A stretch of DNA of 24,519 nt from JAAZKO01 sp964432115 (GTDB lineage Bacteria; Patescibacteriota; Microgenomatia; UBA1400; PJMF01), in the NCBI GenBank assembly GCA_964432115.1, contig CAYSMC010000036.1:1-24519 (forward strand), written 5' to 3'. Every line of letters starts with the position of its first letter. Position 1 is the stretch's first letter. Shown in pieces: positions 1 to 6,942 of this stretch. The notes below the pieces were generated by a model. That model did no database searches. It was given only the letters and a program-made list of their open reading frames with translations, and was not told where the DNA came from. A program made the position numbers and the translations under genes.

Positions 1-1
1 T

Positions 2-100
2 GCCAATTTCGTTAAATTTGGCCCACTTAATAGGGGAGAGCGCATCGTCAAATACAATCGTTTATTGGATATTAGCCGAGAATTAAATAGTAAAAAATAA
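2..100 (+). CDS. C-terminal fragment of an unidentified protein (cut by window edge)
   Basis: An open frame enters from the left edge and ends with TAA at 98-100, giving 32 residues that finish ...DISRELNSKK. The composition is charged and helical. The next gene, on the opposite strand, ends at base 101, so the two converge with no gap and no terminator. The fragment is too short to assign a family, and it could also be a chance open frame. Confidence 0.4.
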   Translation, partial: ANFVKFGPLNRGERIVKYNRLLDISRELNSKK

Positions 101-775
101 TTAATTTTTTCTTTTTTTCTTGACAGTTTTAAAAATACGATCCCAGTTATTGCGCAGAAGAAAGAAAATAAAAGCTAAAAAACTAATAATAATTAATATT
201 TCTAGAATAAAGTTTACAGTATCCATCCCTTCCATTAAGCCTTGAAATTTTTGTAATCCATAGAAAGTAGCTAACAAATAAAAACTATTGCGCACTAACA
301 TCCCAAAAAAAGTGCCGATTGCAAAAATTCGATATTTGACTTTGATCAAACCGGCCACCACTGTCACTGGCAAGGTTGGCACAAAGGGTAGAGCTCGTAA
401 GAGAAACACAATCAAGGTGTTGTTTTTGCTTTTTGAAAAAATTTTTCCATAGCGTTCAATTTCATTGGCTTCTAGACCTAAAATTTTTCCCAACTTCCCT
501 TTAGTTAATAAATCTTCTAATTTATCCGAAAACCAAAAAATTATTGAAGTGGAAAGAGTTTTAGCTACCGCTCCAATTAGAGCTAAGAAAAGAATAAAAT
601 AAATGCCTTTTCCTTGATTAAGTGCCAATGAACCTGCGGTTAAAGGCACAAAAGGGGAAGGAATGATAGCAATTACCTCTTCGATTAGAGCACCTACAAT
701 AACAAACAGCGGTAGAGAAACAGAGTTGGCAAAATTACTTAAAAAATTTAAAATAATATCAGTGATTCCTGTCAT
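101..775 (-). CDS. DedA / SNARE-associated (VTT domain) family inner membrane protein
   Basis: This 224-residue polytopic membrane protein resembles the DedA/VTT family, whose members are linked to lipid carrier or phospholipid translocation and membrane homeostasis. The sequence shows an N-terminal hydrophobic re-entrant region with the acidic/proline pattern (EEVIAIIPSPFVP, about residues 32-44), a long membrane segment around 58-80, and the family signature FLLRALPFVPTLPVTVVAGL (about 124-143), which corresponds to the conserved F-R-x-x-P-x-x-x-x-P block. Two further membrane spans follow, and the tail is very basic (KTVKKKRKN), as expected for a cytoplasmic end. Length fits the family. 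The ATG at 775 lies 9 nt after a TATACT box, so the mRNA probably has little or no leader. The gene diverges from lexA. The family is fairly certain; the transported substrate is unknown. Confidence 0.85.
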   Translation of the reverse strand: MTGITDIILNFLSNFANSVSLPLFVIVGALIEEVIAIIPSPFVPLTAGSLALNQGKGIYFILFLALIGAVAKTLSTSIIFWFSDKLEDLLTKGKLGKILGLEANEIERYGKIFSKSKNNTLIVFLLRALPFVPTLPVTVVAGLIKVKYRIFAIGTFFGMLVRNSFYLLATFYGLQKFQGLMEGMDTVNFILEILIIISFLAFIFFLLRNNWDRIFKTVKKKRKN

Positions 776-784
776 AACCTAAAA

Positions 785-813
785 AGTATAGCCGAACTTT
801 TTTAATAAGTCAG
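785..813 (-). promoter_or_regulatory. Promoter of the DedA-family gene
   Basis: On the minus strand, -35 CTGACT (808-813), a 17-bp spacer and -10 TATACT (785-790) precede the ATG at 775 by 9 nt. The predicted transcription start falls almost at the start codon. Confidence 0.55.
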
Positions 814-947
814 TAGTCACTTTGGGAATTTATATATAAAAGTGTTTATTGATATGTTTTGATATATATTTTACTAGTTGTGTTTTGGGACTAATTCGTT
901 TATTTTATGGTTATTATTCGTTATTAATTAGTGAAAGTATCGGGTTT

Positions 948-1568
948 ATGGCAGTCACTTTATACAAAAGACAAAGACAAATTGTCGATTTTATCGCTCA
1001 ATATATTCAAAAAAATGGTTATGCGCCAACTTTAAAAGAAATTGCTGAATCAATCGGTGTTTCTTCTTTAGCCACCGTTCATGAACATTTACAAGCACTC
1101 CAACGTAAAAAAATTATTCGCAAACATGAAGGAGCCGTACGAGGCATAGAATTGATTGACAGAACCTTTTTAAATATTACAGACAGTGTTGATCTGCCAT
1201 TTTTGGGCTACATTGCTGCTGGAGCTCCCATTGAAGCTCATGAAGATCCAGAAGCCAGTTTTAAAGTTTCTCCTGAAATGATTTCAGGCAAAAAAAGAGC
1301 TTTTATTTTACAGGTCAAAGGAAAATCAATGATTGAGGACCATATTGATGACGGAGATTATGTAGTTATTGAGGAAACTCCTGAAGTTAATAATGGCGAT
1401 ATTGTTGTGGCTTTGTTAGACAACGGTTTAGCAACTTTAAAACGCTTTTATAAAGAAGTAACTCGTATCAGATTGGAACCAGCAAACTCCACTATGAGTC
1501 CTATTTATGCTACCAACGTTCAAATTCAAGGTCGAGTGGTGGGCCTAATTCGCAAGTTTCGCTATTAA
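948..1568 (+). CDS. lexA: LexA repressor (SOS response, S24 autoprotease)
   Basis: LexA represses DNA-damage genes and cleaves itself when RecA filaments form. I chose the ATG at 948 (206 residues, the normal LexA size); the upstream in-frame extension has only TTG starts and is not LexA-like. The N-terminal winged helix covers about residues 1-65 (TLKEIAESIGVSSLATVHEHL is the recognition region). The self-cleavage site is the Ala-Gly in LGYIAAGAPIE. The catalytic serine is in VKGKSMIEDHIDDGDYVVIE and the lysine general base is in LATLKRFYKE, so the protease is intact. No Shine-Dalgarno sequence is visible. I could not recognise a known SOS operator (neither the E. coli nor the Bacillus type) upstream; CTAATTCG and TTAATTAG form a loose inverted pair at 890-930. 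Confidence 0.95.
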   Translation: MAVTLYKRQRQIVDFIAQYIQKNGYAPTLKEIAESIGVSSLATVHEHLQALQRKKIIRKHEGAVRGIELIDRTFLNITDSVDLPFLGYIAAGAPIEAHEDPEASFKVSPEMISGKKRAFILQVKGKSMIEDHIDDGDYVVIEETPEVNNGDIVVALLDNGLATLKRFYKEVTRIRLEPANSTMSPIYATNVQIQGRVVGLIRKFRY

Positions 1569-1576
1569 AAATGTTT

Positions 1577-2146
1577 TTAAACCGCAATTTCTTTGATCTG
1601 CAGTTGATGATTAATGTAAGATCGTAAAATGTAAAGATAGTCACTAGTCCTATTAATAAATTTTATTAAAAGATCACGAAGATCTCTTTCAGCATCAAGA
1701 GCGACCAATTTTCTTTCAAGTCTTCGACAAATAGTTCGTGCCAAATCAACTTGAGCAGCTAACACACTGCCACCTGGTAAAACAAAATTGCTCAAAAAAT
1801 CTTTACCTAATTTATTTTGTAAATGATCAATATTTTTTTCCATTTTAATTAAAAAACTATTTTGTAATTTGACAGTTGGCGATTTGGCTATTTCGGCTCC
1901 TAACTTAAAAAGTTGCCTTTGCAAATCAAAAAGAAATTTTTTTTGTAAAAGTAAACTATCTAAATCTAATTGCTTTGATTCCACTAAAAAAACTTGTTGC
2001 CAATTAGCTAGTAATAGTCCTAAACTAGCATTAAATTCGTCCAAAGTACCCAAGACTTCAAAAACTAAACTATCCTTAGCCAATCTTTCTCCATTAATCA
2101 ATGCCGTTTGTCCATTATCTCCAGTTTTACTATAAATTTTTTTCAT
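1577..2146 (-). CDS. PduO-type ATP:cob(I)alamin adenosyltransferase
   Basis: This enzyme transfers adenosyl from ATP to cob(I)alamin, making coenzyme B12. The 189-residue protein carries the PduO/MMAB family motifs in order: IYSKTGDNGQTALINGERL at the N-terminus (ATP binding), LGTLDEFNASLG (about residues 32-43), FVLPGGSVLAAQVDLARTICRR (about 121-142) and the following LERKL helix, with the Arg/Glu residues used for ATP and subunit contacts retained. The ATG at 2146 lies 8 nt after TAGAAT, so the message is probably leaderless. It is transcribed divergently from pyrG with overlapping -35 boxes. No other cobalamin gene is visible nearby, so the user of the cofactor (for example a class II ribonucleotide reductase or a mutase elsewhere) is unknown. 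Confidence 0.88.
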   Translation of the reverse strand: MKKIYSKTGDNGQTALINGERLAKDSLVFEVLGTLDEFNASLGLLLANWQQVFLVESKQLDLDSLLLQKKFLFDLQRQLFKLGAEIAKSPTVKLQNSFLIKMEKNIDHLQNKLGKDFLSNFVLPGGSVLAAQVDLARTICRRLERKLVALDAERDLRDLLIKFINRTSDYLYILRSYINHQLQIKEIAV

Positions 2147-2154
2147 ACCTACTT

Positions 2155-2204
2155 ATTCTAATTTTTTTTTGTATCTTTTCAAATAGTGAAAACTTACCTA
2201 TAAT
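2155..2204. promoter_or_regulatory. Overlapping divergent promoters of the adenosyltransferase gene and pyrG
   Basis: Plus strand: -35 TTTTCA (2176-2181), 17-bp spacer, -10 TATAAT (2199-2204), then GTG/ATG at 2213/2216. Minus strand: -35 TTGAAA (2177-2182), 16-bp spacer, -10 TAGAAT (2155-2160), then ATG at 2146. The two -35 boxes occupy the same bases, so the promoters should compete for polymerase. Both place the transcription start at or within a few bases of the start codon. Confidence 0.7.
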
Positions 2205-2215
2205 AAAATTCCGTG

Positions 2216-3931
2216 ATGGTAAACATTCGCGGGTTTCTCCAACAAGCTGCCAAAAAGCATCCAACTAAATATGTCTTTGTATCTGGCGGGGTTTTGTCTG
2301 GATTGGGCAAGGGAATAACCGCTGCCTCATTGGGCGTGGTACTCAAAGCTCATGGTTATAGCGTCACCAACATTAAATGTGAAAACTACCTCAACCTAGA
2401 TTCTGGCAATATTAATCCCGTTGAACACGGTGATGTTTTTCTCTGCGACGATGGCCTAGAAGCTGATTTAGATTTAGGCTCTTACGAAAGATTTTTGGGT
2501 GAAGAAGTTGGTTACAAAAATTTTGTAACCATGGGTCAGGTTTATAGCAGTGTCATTAAAAAAGCCAAAAATTTAAAATACGAAGGGGTGACGGTTGATG
2601 CCATTCCCTACGTTCCCGAAGAAGTCATTAGACGTATTCAGGCTGCTGGTAAAGGTTACGATGTTTGCCTGGTGGAATTAGGTGGAACAGTTGGAGAATA
2701 TCAAAACATCATTTATTACGAAGCCTATCGAATCATGAAAATGACTTTGCCCGATGATTTAATTATTATTCATGTGACCTATTTTCCTAATCCAGGCCAC
2801 CTCAATGAACTAAAATCAAAACCAACTCAATTGTCCGTTAAAACTTTAAATTCAATGAGTATCCAACCTGATTTTATTGTCGGTCGAGGGGCGAGTTATA
2901 TTGATGATAAGCGTAAAGAAAAAGTTGCCTATTTTTGCAACATGGAACACGAAGAAATCATTTCTAATCCAGATTGTAAATCAATTTATGAAATTCCTCT
3001 CATTTTTAAAGACCAGCATTTTGGCAGTAAGGTGCTCAAAAAACTGAAGCTGGCTGATAAAAAAATTCAACTTAAAGACTGGCGAGCTATGGTCAAAAAA
3101 ATTTATAGTAAAAAGGATAAACAAATTACTATCGCCATTATTGCTAAATATATTAAAAGCGGAGATTTTGAACTTAAAGATTCATATACTTCGCTGCTTG
3201 AAGCCATTGATCATGCCGCTTGGCAAGAGGGCGTTAAAATTAAAATTAATTTCATTAATGCAGAAAAACTAGAAAAAAAAGATAAGCAAGCACTGACCGG
3301 ATTAGCACAAGCCGACGGCATTATTGTGCCAATCGGCTGGGGTAAAAGAGGGGTTGAAGGTAAAATTAATGCCATTCAATATGCGCGTGAACAAAAAGTT
3401 CCTTATTTGGGTTTGTGTTACGGCATGCAACTAGCATCAATCGAATTCGCTAGAAACGTCGTTGGTTTAAAAGACGCTCACACCAAAGAAGTTGATCCCA
3501 AAACTAAACATCCAATCATTCATGCCATTCCTTTTAATAAAAAGTATCAAAAAATTAAAAGTAATGAAGCAAGCATGAGACTTGGCGCCTACGATTGTGT
3601 ACTCAAAAAGGATACTTTAGCCCATCACATCTATAAAAAACATCACGCATTTAAAAATGAAAAAACTGCTTTAATTTCAGAAAGACATCGTCACCGTTTT
3701 GAATTCAATAATCAATATCGCCAAATCTTAGAAGAAAAAGGTTTTATTATTTCTGGCACTAGCCCCGATAATTTTTTTGTGGAAATGATCGAACTTGCCC
3801 CACAAGATCACCCTTTCTTTTTAGCTACCCAAGCTCACCCTGAATATAAATCCAGACCATTAACTCCTCATCCAATTTTTATTGAATATTTAAAAGCAGT
3901 TTTAGAACAAGCTAAACAAAAGTCAAAATAA
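2216..3931 (+). CDS. pyrG: CTP synthase (glutamine-hydrolysing), divergent
   Basis: PyrG makes CTP from UTP, ATP and glutamine. The synthetase half starts with the P-loop-like VFVSGGVLSGLGKGITAASLG and contains DDGLEADLDLGSYERF and KSKPTQLSVKTL (UTP loop). The C-terminal class I glutamine amidotransferase has the nucleophile in YLGLCYGMQLA, the conserved SERHRHRFEFNN segment and the His-Glu pair in QAHPEY. Against the E. coli enzyme recalled from memory there are notable changes: KLDPYINVDPGT is KCENYLNLDSGN, GGTVGDIES is GGTVGEYQN (nucleotide contact region), and the oxyanion strand PGGFGYRG is PIGWGKRG. The protein is about 571 residues, longer than the usual 535-550. I prefer ATG 2216 over GTG 2213; both sit about 8-11 nt after a perfect TATAAT. 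The family is certain. Confidence 0.96.
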   Translation: MVNIRGFLQQAAKKHPTKYVFVSGGVLSGLGKGITAASLGVVLKAHGYSVTNIKCENYLNLDSGNINPVEHGDVFLCDDGLEADLDLGSYERFLGEEVGYKNFVTMGQVYSSVIKKAKNLKYEGVTVDAIPYVPEEVIRRIQAAGKGYDVCLVELGGTVGEYQNIIYYEAYRIMKMTLPDDLIIIHVTYFPNPGHLNELKSKPTQLSVKTLNSMSIQPDFIVGRGASYIDDKRKEKVAYFCNMEHEEIISNPDCKSIYEIPLIFKDQHFGSKVLKKLKLADKKIQLKDWRAMVKKIYSKKDKQITIAIIAKYIKSGDFELKDSYTSLLEAIDHAAWQEGVKIKINFINAEKLEKKDKQALTGLAQADGIIVPIGWGKRGVEGKINAIQYAREQKVPYLGLCYGMQLASIEFARNVVGLKDAHTKEVDPKTKHPIIHAIPFNKKYQKIKSNEASMRLGAYDCVLKKDTLAHHIYKKHHAFKNEKTALISERHRHRFEFNNQYRQILEEKGFIISGTSPDNFFVEMIELAPQDHPFFLATQAHPEYKSRPLTPHPIFIEYLKAVLEQAKQKSK

Positions 3932-3944
3932 GCCTCTTTTCTGC

Positions 3945-3974
3945 TTGCCAAATCAGCGTTAACTCTGATACAAT
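3945..3974 (+). promoter_or_regulatory. Promoter of rplS
   Basis: -35 TTGCCA (3945-3950), an 18-bp spacer and -10 TACAAT (3969-3974) precede the rplS ATG at 3986 by 11 nt, leaving a leader of only about 5 nt and no Shine-Dalgarno sequence. Confidence 0.65.
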
Positions 3975-3985
3975 ACCCGCTTGTT

Positions 3986-4333
3986 ATGGCAATTAATTTT
4001 AACTATCACGATCAAACTATCAACATTGGTGATTTGGTCCGTATCCATCAAGAAATCGCTGAAGGAGAGAAGAAAAGAATTCAGATTTTTGAAGGTATCA
4101 TCATTGCTATTAAAAACCGTGAATTAAATAAAAGTTTTACTGTGCGTAAAATTGCTGCTAACAATGTTGGCGTTGAAAAGATCTTCCCTGTAGCGATGCC
4201 TAGCATCAAAAAAATTGAAGTGAAAAGTCAAGGAGATGTCCGTCGCAGTAAGCTATATTACTTGCGTGACAAAGTCGGTAAAGCCGCCAGCAAAATTAAA
4301 GAAAAAAATCTTTTCGAAAAAATTACTCAATAA
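3986..4333 (+). CDS. rplS: 50S ribosomal protein L19
   Basis: L19 lies at the 30S-50S interface of the large subunit. The 115-residue product has the typical size and the KOW-like core: INIGDLVRIHQEIAEGEKKRIQIFEGIIIA, then SFTVRKIAANNVGVEKIFPVAMPSIKKIEV and the basic C-terminal block with SKLYYLRDKVGKAASKIKEK. It has its own strong promoter and an almost leaderless start. The 3' end overlaps the likely start of the yraN-type gene, which suggests translational coupling. Confidence 0.96.
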   Translation: MAINFNYHDQTINIGDLVRIHQEIAEGEKKRIQIFEGIIIAIKNRELNKSFTVRKIAANNVGVEKIFPVAMPSIKKIEVKSQGDVRRSKLYYLRDKVGKAASKIKEKNLFEKITQ

Positions 4334-4697
4334 TTTATCCGTTAAGCATGGTTGTCGAGCAGAAACAATTGCTAGTGCATTTTTAACAAAAAATAATTGC
4401 CAAATTTTGGCTCGTAATCTTACCTATAAAAATCATGAATTAGACATTATTGCTCTAGATCTTGAATATGATGAATATGTTTTTGTTGAAATCAAATGGA
4501 GACAAAATGATCACTTTGGAGAAGGAAGCAATGCCGTGAATGATAAAAAATTATCATCCATGTGGCTAGTAGCCAAACAATGGTTAAATAAACAAAAGTA
4601 TCCAAAAGCGTGGCGATTTGATATCATATCCTTAGTAGGTGACTTGACAAGTCAAAATTTAACAATCAGACACTTTAAAAACATTAGTTGGTTATAA
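4236..4697 (+). CDS. YraN/UPF0102 family protein (predicted PD-(D/E)XK endonuclease fold)
   Basis: UPF0102/YraN proteins have a restriction-endonuclease-like fold, and their role is not settled. The family core begins at HGCRAETIASAFLTKNNCQI (about residue 38), followed by ARNLTYKNHELDIIALD and the signature VFVEIKWR (the D...E-x-K active-site pattern), then NAVNDKKLSSMWLVAKQWL. The start is uncertain. ATG 4236 overlaps rplS by 98 bp, GTG 4266 by 68 bp, and no start codon lies closer to the conserved core, so the first ~37 residues may be poorly constrained. yraN-type genes often sit next to rplS or rnhB, which supports the call. tRNA-Glu follows after 5 bp. Confidence 0.85.
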   Translation: MSVAVSYITCVTKSVKPPAKLKKKIFSKKLLNNLSVKHGCRAETIASAFLTKNNCQILARNLTYKNHELDIIALDLEYDEYVFVEIKWRQNDHFGEGSNAVNDKKLSSMWLVAKQWLNKQKYPKAWRFDIISLVGDLTSQNLTIRHFKNISWL

Positions 4698-4702
4698 AAC
4701 CT

Positions 4703-4774
4703 GGCCCCATCGTCTAGCGGTTAGGACATCGGGTTTTCATCCCGACAACTGGGGTTCGATTCCCCATGGGGTCA
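4703..4774 (+). tRNA. tRNA-Glu (anticodon UUC)
   Basis: A complete cloverleaf is visible. The acceptor GGCCCCA pairs with TGGGGTC, the anticodon stem TCGGG/CCCGA encloses loop TTTTCAT (anticodon TTC), and the T-arm is CTGGGG-TTCGATT-CCCCAT. The discriminator is A, and the encoded 3' end continues CAA, so CCA must be added afterwards. It lies just downstream of the yraN-type gene. Confidence 0.95.
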
Positions 4775-4833
4775 CAATACTTGAGTAATGGGAGTTTTAT
4801 TATATATGAATTGGATTTATTGCTAGCCTATTA

Positions 4834-5667
4834 ATGTTTCTCAGCTCGGTTGCTTTATACCTTTGCGTGCGAAAGAGTAATGCTCTTAAAACACCTCAAC
4901 AGCTTAACAATCTTGTTATGTTTTTAATACCTGTACTTGTTTATATAACTTTAACGCTCAAAATCCCAACTAATTTTACACTTAAACCATTCGAATACTT
5001 ATTAATTTTAATTCAAGGTGTTTTTTTTAGTTATCTCGGGAATTCGTTTTCCTTAAAAGGGATGGAATATTCTCCAAACCCTGGATATAGTCTAATTATT
5101 TCAAAAAGCTACGTTGTTTTTACGGCAATAGCTTCAATATTTATTTTTTCTGCTCCACTAACAATCAAGTCAGTGATCGCCATTGCATTAATCGTTTTGT
5201 TCTCGGCTTTAATTACGATCGATAAAAACAAAAGCAGAAGTACTTCTAATAAATTGTGGTTCACCTATACGATGGGCGCTTTTTTTTGTTGGGGTTTTTT
5301 AGCTTTAAGTTCTAAATATTTATTGAATGTGGGCGTTCCCATTCTTACAAGATTAATTCTTTCAATGCTGGTTGTGACAGTGCTTATTTTTGGAGAAATA
5401 AAATACAAAAAAGTAGAATGGAAAAAGCTCTCAAAAGATCAACTCATCACACTACTGTTGATCGGTATTTTTTGCTCTAGTTTTAATTACTTTATGCAAG
5501 TTGGCTTTGATTTAGCTCCAAATGTTGGTTTTGTAAATGCCACAAATGCTGCCTCTATTTCTTTATTAACCCTGATGTCTGCTTTATTTTTTAAAGATGA
5601 ATTAACAATAAAAAAGATGATTGGAATATTTGGAATAACTACTGGGTTATTACTTTTATTCCTTTAG
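4834..5667 (+). CDS. EamA/DMT-family transporter, N-terminus possibly disrupted
   Basis: The protein is a polytopic inner-membrane carrier of the drug/metabolite transporter superfamily, with two repeated EamA halves. Membrane helices alternate with short loops over the whole 277 residues, and the end FFKDELTIKKMIGIFGITTGLLLLFL is typical of the last EamA helix pair. Substrate is unknown. The annotated ATG starts inside the first membrane helix: the same frame is open from 4810 and encodes hydrophobic GFIASLL just before it, while an ATG at 4806 with the usual MNWI beginning is in another frame and stops at once. A two-base loss in the T-run near 4815 would explain this. TATTAT at 4797-4802 is a possible -10 for the 4806 start. 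Either a frameshift or a non-canonical start is possible. Confidence 0.8.
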   Translation: MFLSSVALYLCVRKSNALKTPQQLNNLVMFLIPVLVYITLTLKIPTNFTLKPFEYLLILIQGVFFSYLGNSFSLKGMEYSPNPGYSLIISKSYVVFTAIASIFIFSAPLTIKSVIAIALIVLFSALITIDKNKSRSTSNKLWFTYTMGAFFCWGFLALSSKYLLNVGVPILTRLILSMLVVTVLIFGEIKYKKVEWKKLSKDQLITLLLIGIFCSSFNYFMQVGFDLAPNVGFVNATNAASISLLTLMSALFFKDELTIKKMIGIFGITTGLLLLFL

Positions 5668-5684
5668 TTGGGCTGAAAGATTTT

Positions 5685-6758
5685 TTATACAACTTCTTTG
5701 ATAATTTCTTTTATTTTTTGAATAAATATCTCATTAGTTTGCGCATCCCTAATACTCACTCTAAAGAACGAATCATCAAAACCATCAAAATTTGAGCCTA
5801 AGATAACTGAGACGCCTTTTTCTTTTAATTTTTCTGTAAACTGCTTAGTTGATAAAGATAGGGGCAACTTCACAAACAAATTATTCGCCTCACTAGGAAA
5901 AACTGTAAATCCAAGTTTGCTTAGATCTCTTTTCAAAAAAATCCGTTGCTCTCTCGCTGTTTGTTTTGTTTTTAAAATAAAATCATCATCATCTAGAGCA
6001 ACACAAGCTAACCGCTCACTAATACCACTAATTTGGAAAATAGGTGTTTCTTCTTCTAGTTTCTGGATTATTTTATTGCTTGCAACTGCAAAACCTACCC
6101 TTAGTGATGCCAAGCCAAAGCCTTTAGATAAAGTTCTTAGTACGATCAGATTATTTTGCTTAGCAACTACGTCAATCATAGATTTTCCACCAAATTCGAT
6201 ATTTGCTTCATCCACTACGACAAGTACATTTTTAGGCACTTGATTCATAAACTGTAGAATTTTTTTCTTAGGCAAAACTGATCCGGTAGGGTTATTTGGA
6301 TTACATAAAAAAATCATCTTTGTTCTATCAGAAATATTCTTTATTATTCTTTCTAAATCAATTCTCAAGTCATCTGTCATTTTTACAGATACGACATTCA
6401 GGTTTGCTAGTTGTGAACAAACTGCAAACATGGGGAATGTTAGAGTCGGAATAATAACTTCATCACCAGCTTTACAAAAAATATTTGGTAAGTCATTGAT
6501 AATAGACTCAGAACCATTAGCTACAAAAAGATTGTTTTCATCTAGCAAAAACTTTTTTGCTAATTTTTCTCTGATTTTTCTACCATTTGGAGAGGGGTAA
6601 TCGTTAAAATTTATTTTTAAATCCTTGAAAGCACTAGAAACTAGAGGAGAACATCCTAATGGATTCTCGCTTAGAGATAAATCAATTGGTCGTTTCTCAG
6701 TTAGAGCATATAATTTTTTCATCGCTCTTGGCTGAACTAATAGTTGTTGCTTTTTCAT
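5685..6758 (-). CDS. HisC-type class I/II PLP aminotransferase (histidinol-phosphate / aromatic aminotransferase family)
   Basis: This is a fold-type I pyridoxal-phosphate aminotransferase of the HisC/CobD/aromatic subgroup. Seen: substrate motif LSENPLGCSP near residue 30, cofactor motifs FLCNPNNPTGSVLP and VVVDEANIEF, the Schiff-base lysine in RTLSKGFGLASLRVGFA, and the C-terminal arginine in FFRVSIRD. The length is about 357 residues, as in HisC. I chose ATG 6758 because a Shine-Dalgarno GGAAAGGA lies 5 nt upstream; the longer GTG frame begins inside the terminator tail. No other his genes adjoin it. The upstream leader peptide with His-His and Trp-Tyr-Tyr suggests a role with histidine and/or aromatic amino acids. 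An L-threonine-phosphate decarboxylase (CobD) role cannot be excluded from sequence alone. Confidence 0.88.
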   Translation of the reverse strand: MKKQQLLVQPRAMKKLYALTEKRPIDLSLSENPLGCSPLVSSAFKDLKINFNDYPSPNGRKIREKLAKKFLLDENNLFVANGSESIINDLPNIFCKAGDEVIIPTLTFPMFAVCSQLANLNVVSVKMTDDLRIDLERIIKNISDRTKMIFLCNPNNPTGSVLPKKKILQFMNQVPKNVLVVVDEANIEFGGKSMIDVVAKQNNLIVLRTLSKGFGLASLRVGFAVASNKIIQKLEEETPIFQISGISERLACVALDDDDFILKTKQTAREQRIFLKRDLSKLGFTVFPSEANNLFVKLPLSLSTKQFTEKLKEKGVSVILGSNFDGFDDSFFRVSIRDAQTNEIFIQKIKEIIKEVV

Positions 6759-6776
6759 TTTTTCCTTTCCACGCAC

Positions 6777-6800
6777 AAAAAAACCTCCTTTTAGGAGGTT
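6777..6800 (-). terminator. Intrinsic terminator immediately upstream of the aminotransferase start
   Basis: On the minus strand AAACCTCC (6793-6800), loop TAAAA and GGAGGTTT (6781-6788) run into seven T residues (6777-6783). It lies only ~20 nt before the start codon, before the gene's Shine-Dalgarno sequence, so it acts on the leader transcript and not on a preceding gene. Confidence 0.85.
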
Positions 6801-6891
6801 TGTGATATTATGCTAAATTATTATGAAATTATTGCATCAGAAACACACACCTCCCAGTTGGGGTGTAATACCAAGCGTTATGGTGTGTATT
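6793..6891 (-). promoter_or_regulatory. Ribosome-mediated attenuator: mutually exclusive hairpins
   Basis: Four segments can be read on the minus strand. Segment 1 AATACACACC (6882-6891) pairs with segment 2 GGTGTGTGTT (6842-6851), with one G-T pair. Segment 2 in the form GGGAGGTGTGTG (6844-6855) also pairs with segment 3 CACAAACCTCCT (6793-6804) over 11 of 12 positions, an antiterminator. Segment 3 otherwise forms the terminator with segment 4 (6781-6788). Segment 1 overlaps the two His codons of the leader peptide and the Trp-Tyr-Tyr codons lie between segments 1 and 2. A stalled ribosome would mask segment 1 and free segment 2, whereas a ribosome at the leader stop codon would cover segment 2 and allow termination. 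Confidence 0.75.
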
Positions 6892-6906
6892 ATTTGATAA
6901 CAACAT
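6829..6906 (-). CDS. 25-residue leader peptide rich in His/Trp/Tyr
   Basis: ATG at 6906 to TAA at 6829-6831. The peptide includes NNTHHNAWYYTPTGRCVF: adjacent His codons (8-9), Trp-Tyr-Tyr (12-14) and Phe (22). The ATG lies 7 nt after a perfect TATAAT, the same leaderless spacing seen at other genes in the window, and the reading frame ends between the two competing hairpin systems. This is the arrangement of amino-acid-biosynthesis attenuators such as trpL and hisL. The peptide itself is expected to have no function beyond being translated. The call rests on the agreement of promoter, codons and RNA structure. Confidence 0.7.
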   Translation of the reverse strand: MLLSNNTHHNAWYYTPTGRCVFLMQ

Positions 6907-6913
6907 TGGTGAT

Positions 6914-6942
6914 ATTATATCTTAAGAAGAGATGTTTGTCTT
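6914..6942 (-). promoter_or_regulatory. Promoter of the leader peptide / aminotransferase transcript
   Basis: -10 TATAAT (6914-6919) with a 17-bp spacer to a weak -35 AAGACA. Transcription would start at or next to the leader ATG (6906). On the opposite strand the same bases contain TGA-TATTAT, an extended -10 that could fire rightwards into the structured region at 6925-7075. Confidence 0.65.

Noticed and set aside
849..947. N-terminal extension of LexA starting at TTG 849.
   Set aside because: The extension is hydrophobic, unlike LexA, and ATG 948 gives the normal length.
850..947. SOS box in front of lexA.
   Set aside because: No match to the E. coli or Bacillus operator consensus; only a loose inverted pair is visible, too weak to call.
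1869..2135. 88-residue plus-strand frame opposite the adenosyltransferase gene.
   Set aside because: Antisense shadow of a clearly conserved gene; composition is Ser/Lys/Cys-rich without any motif.
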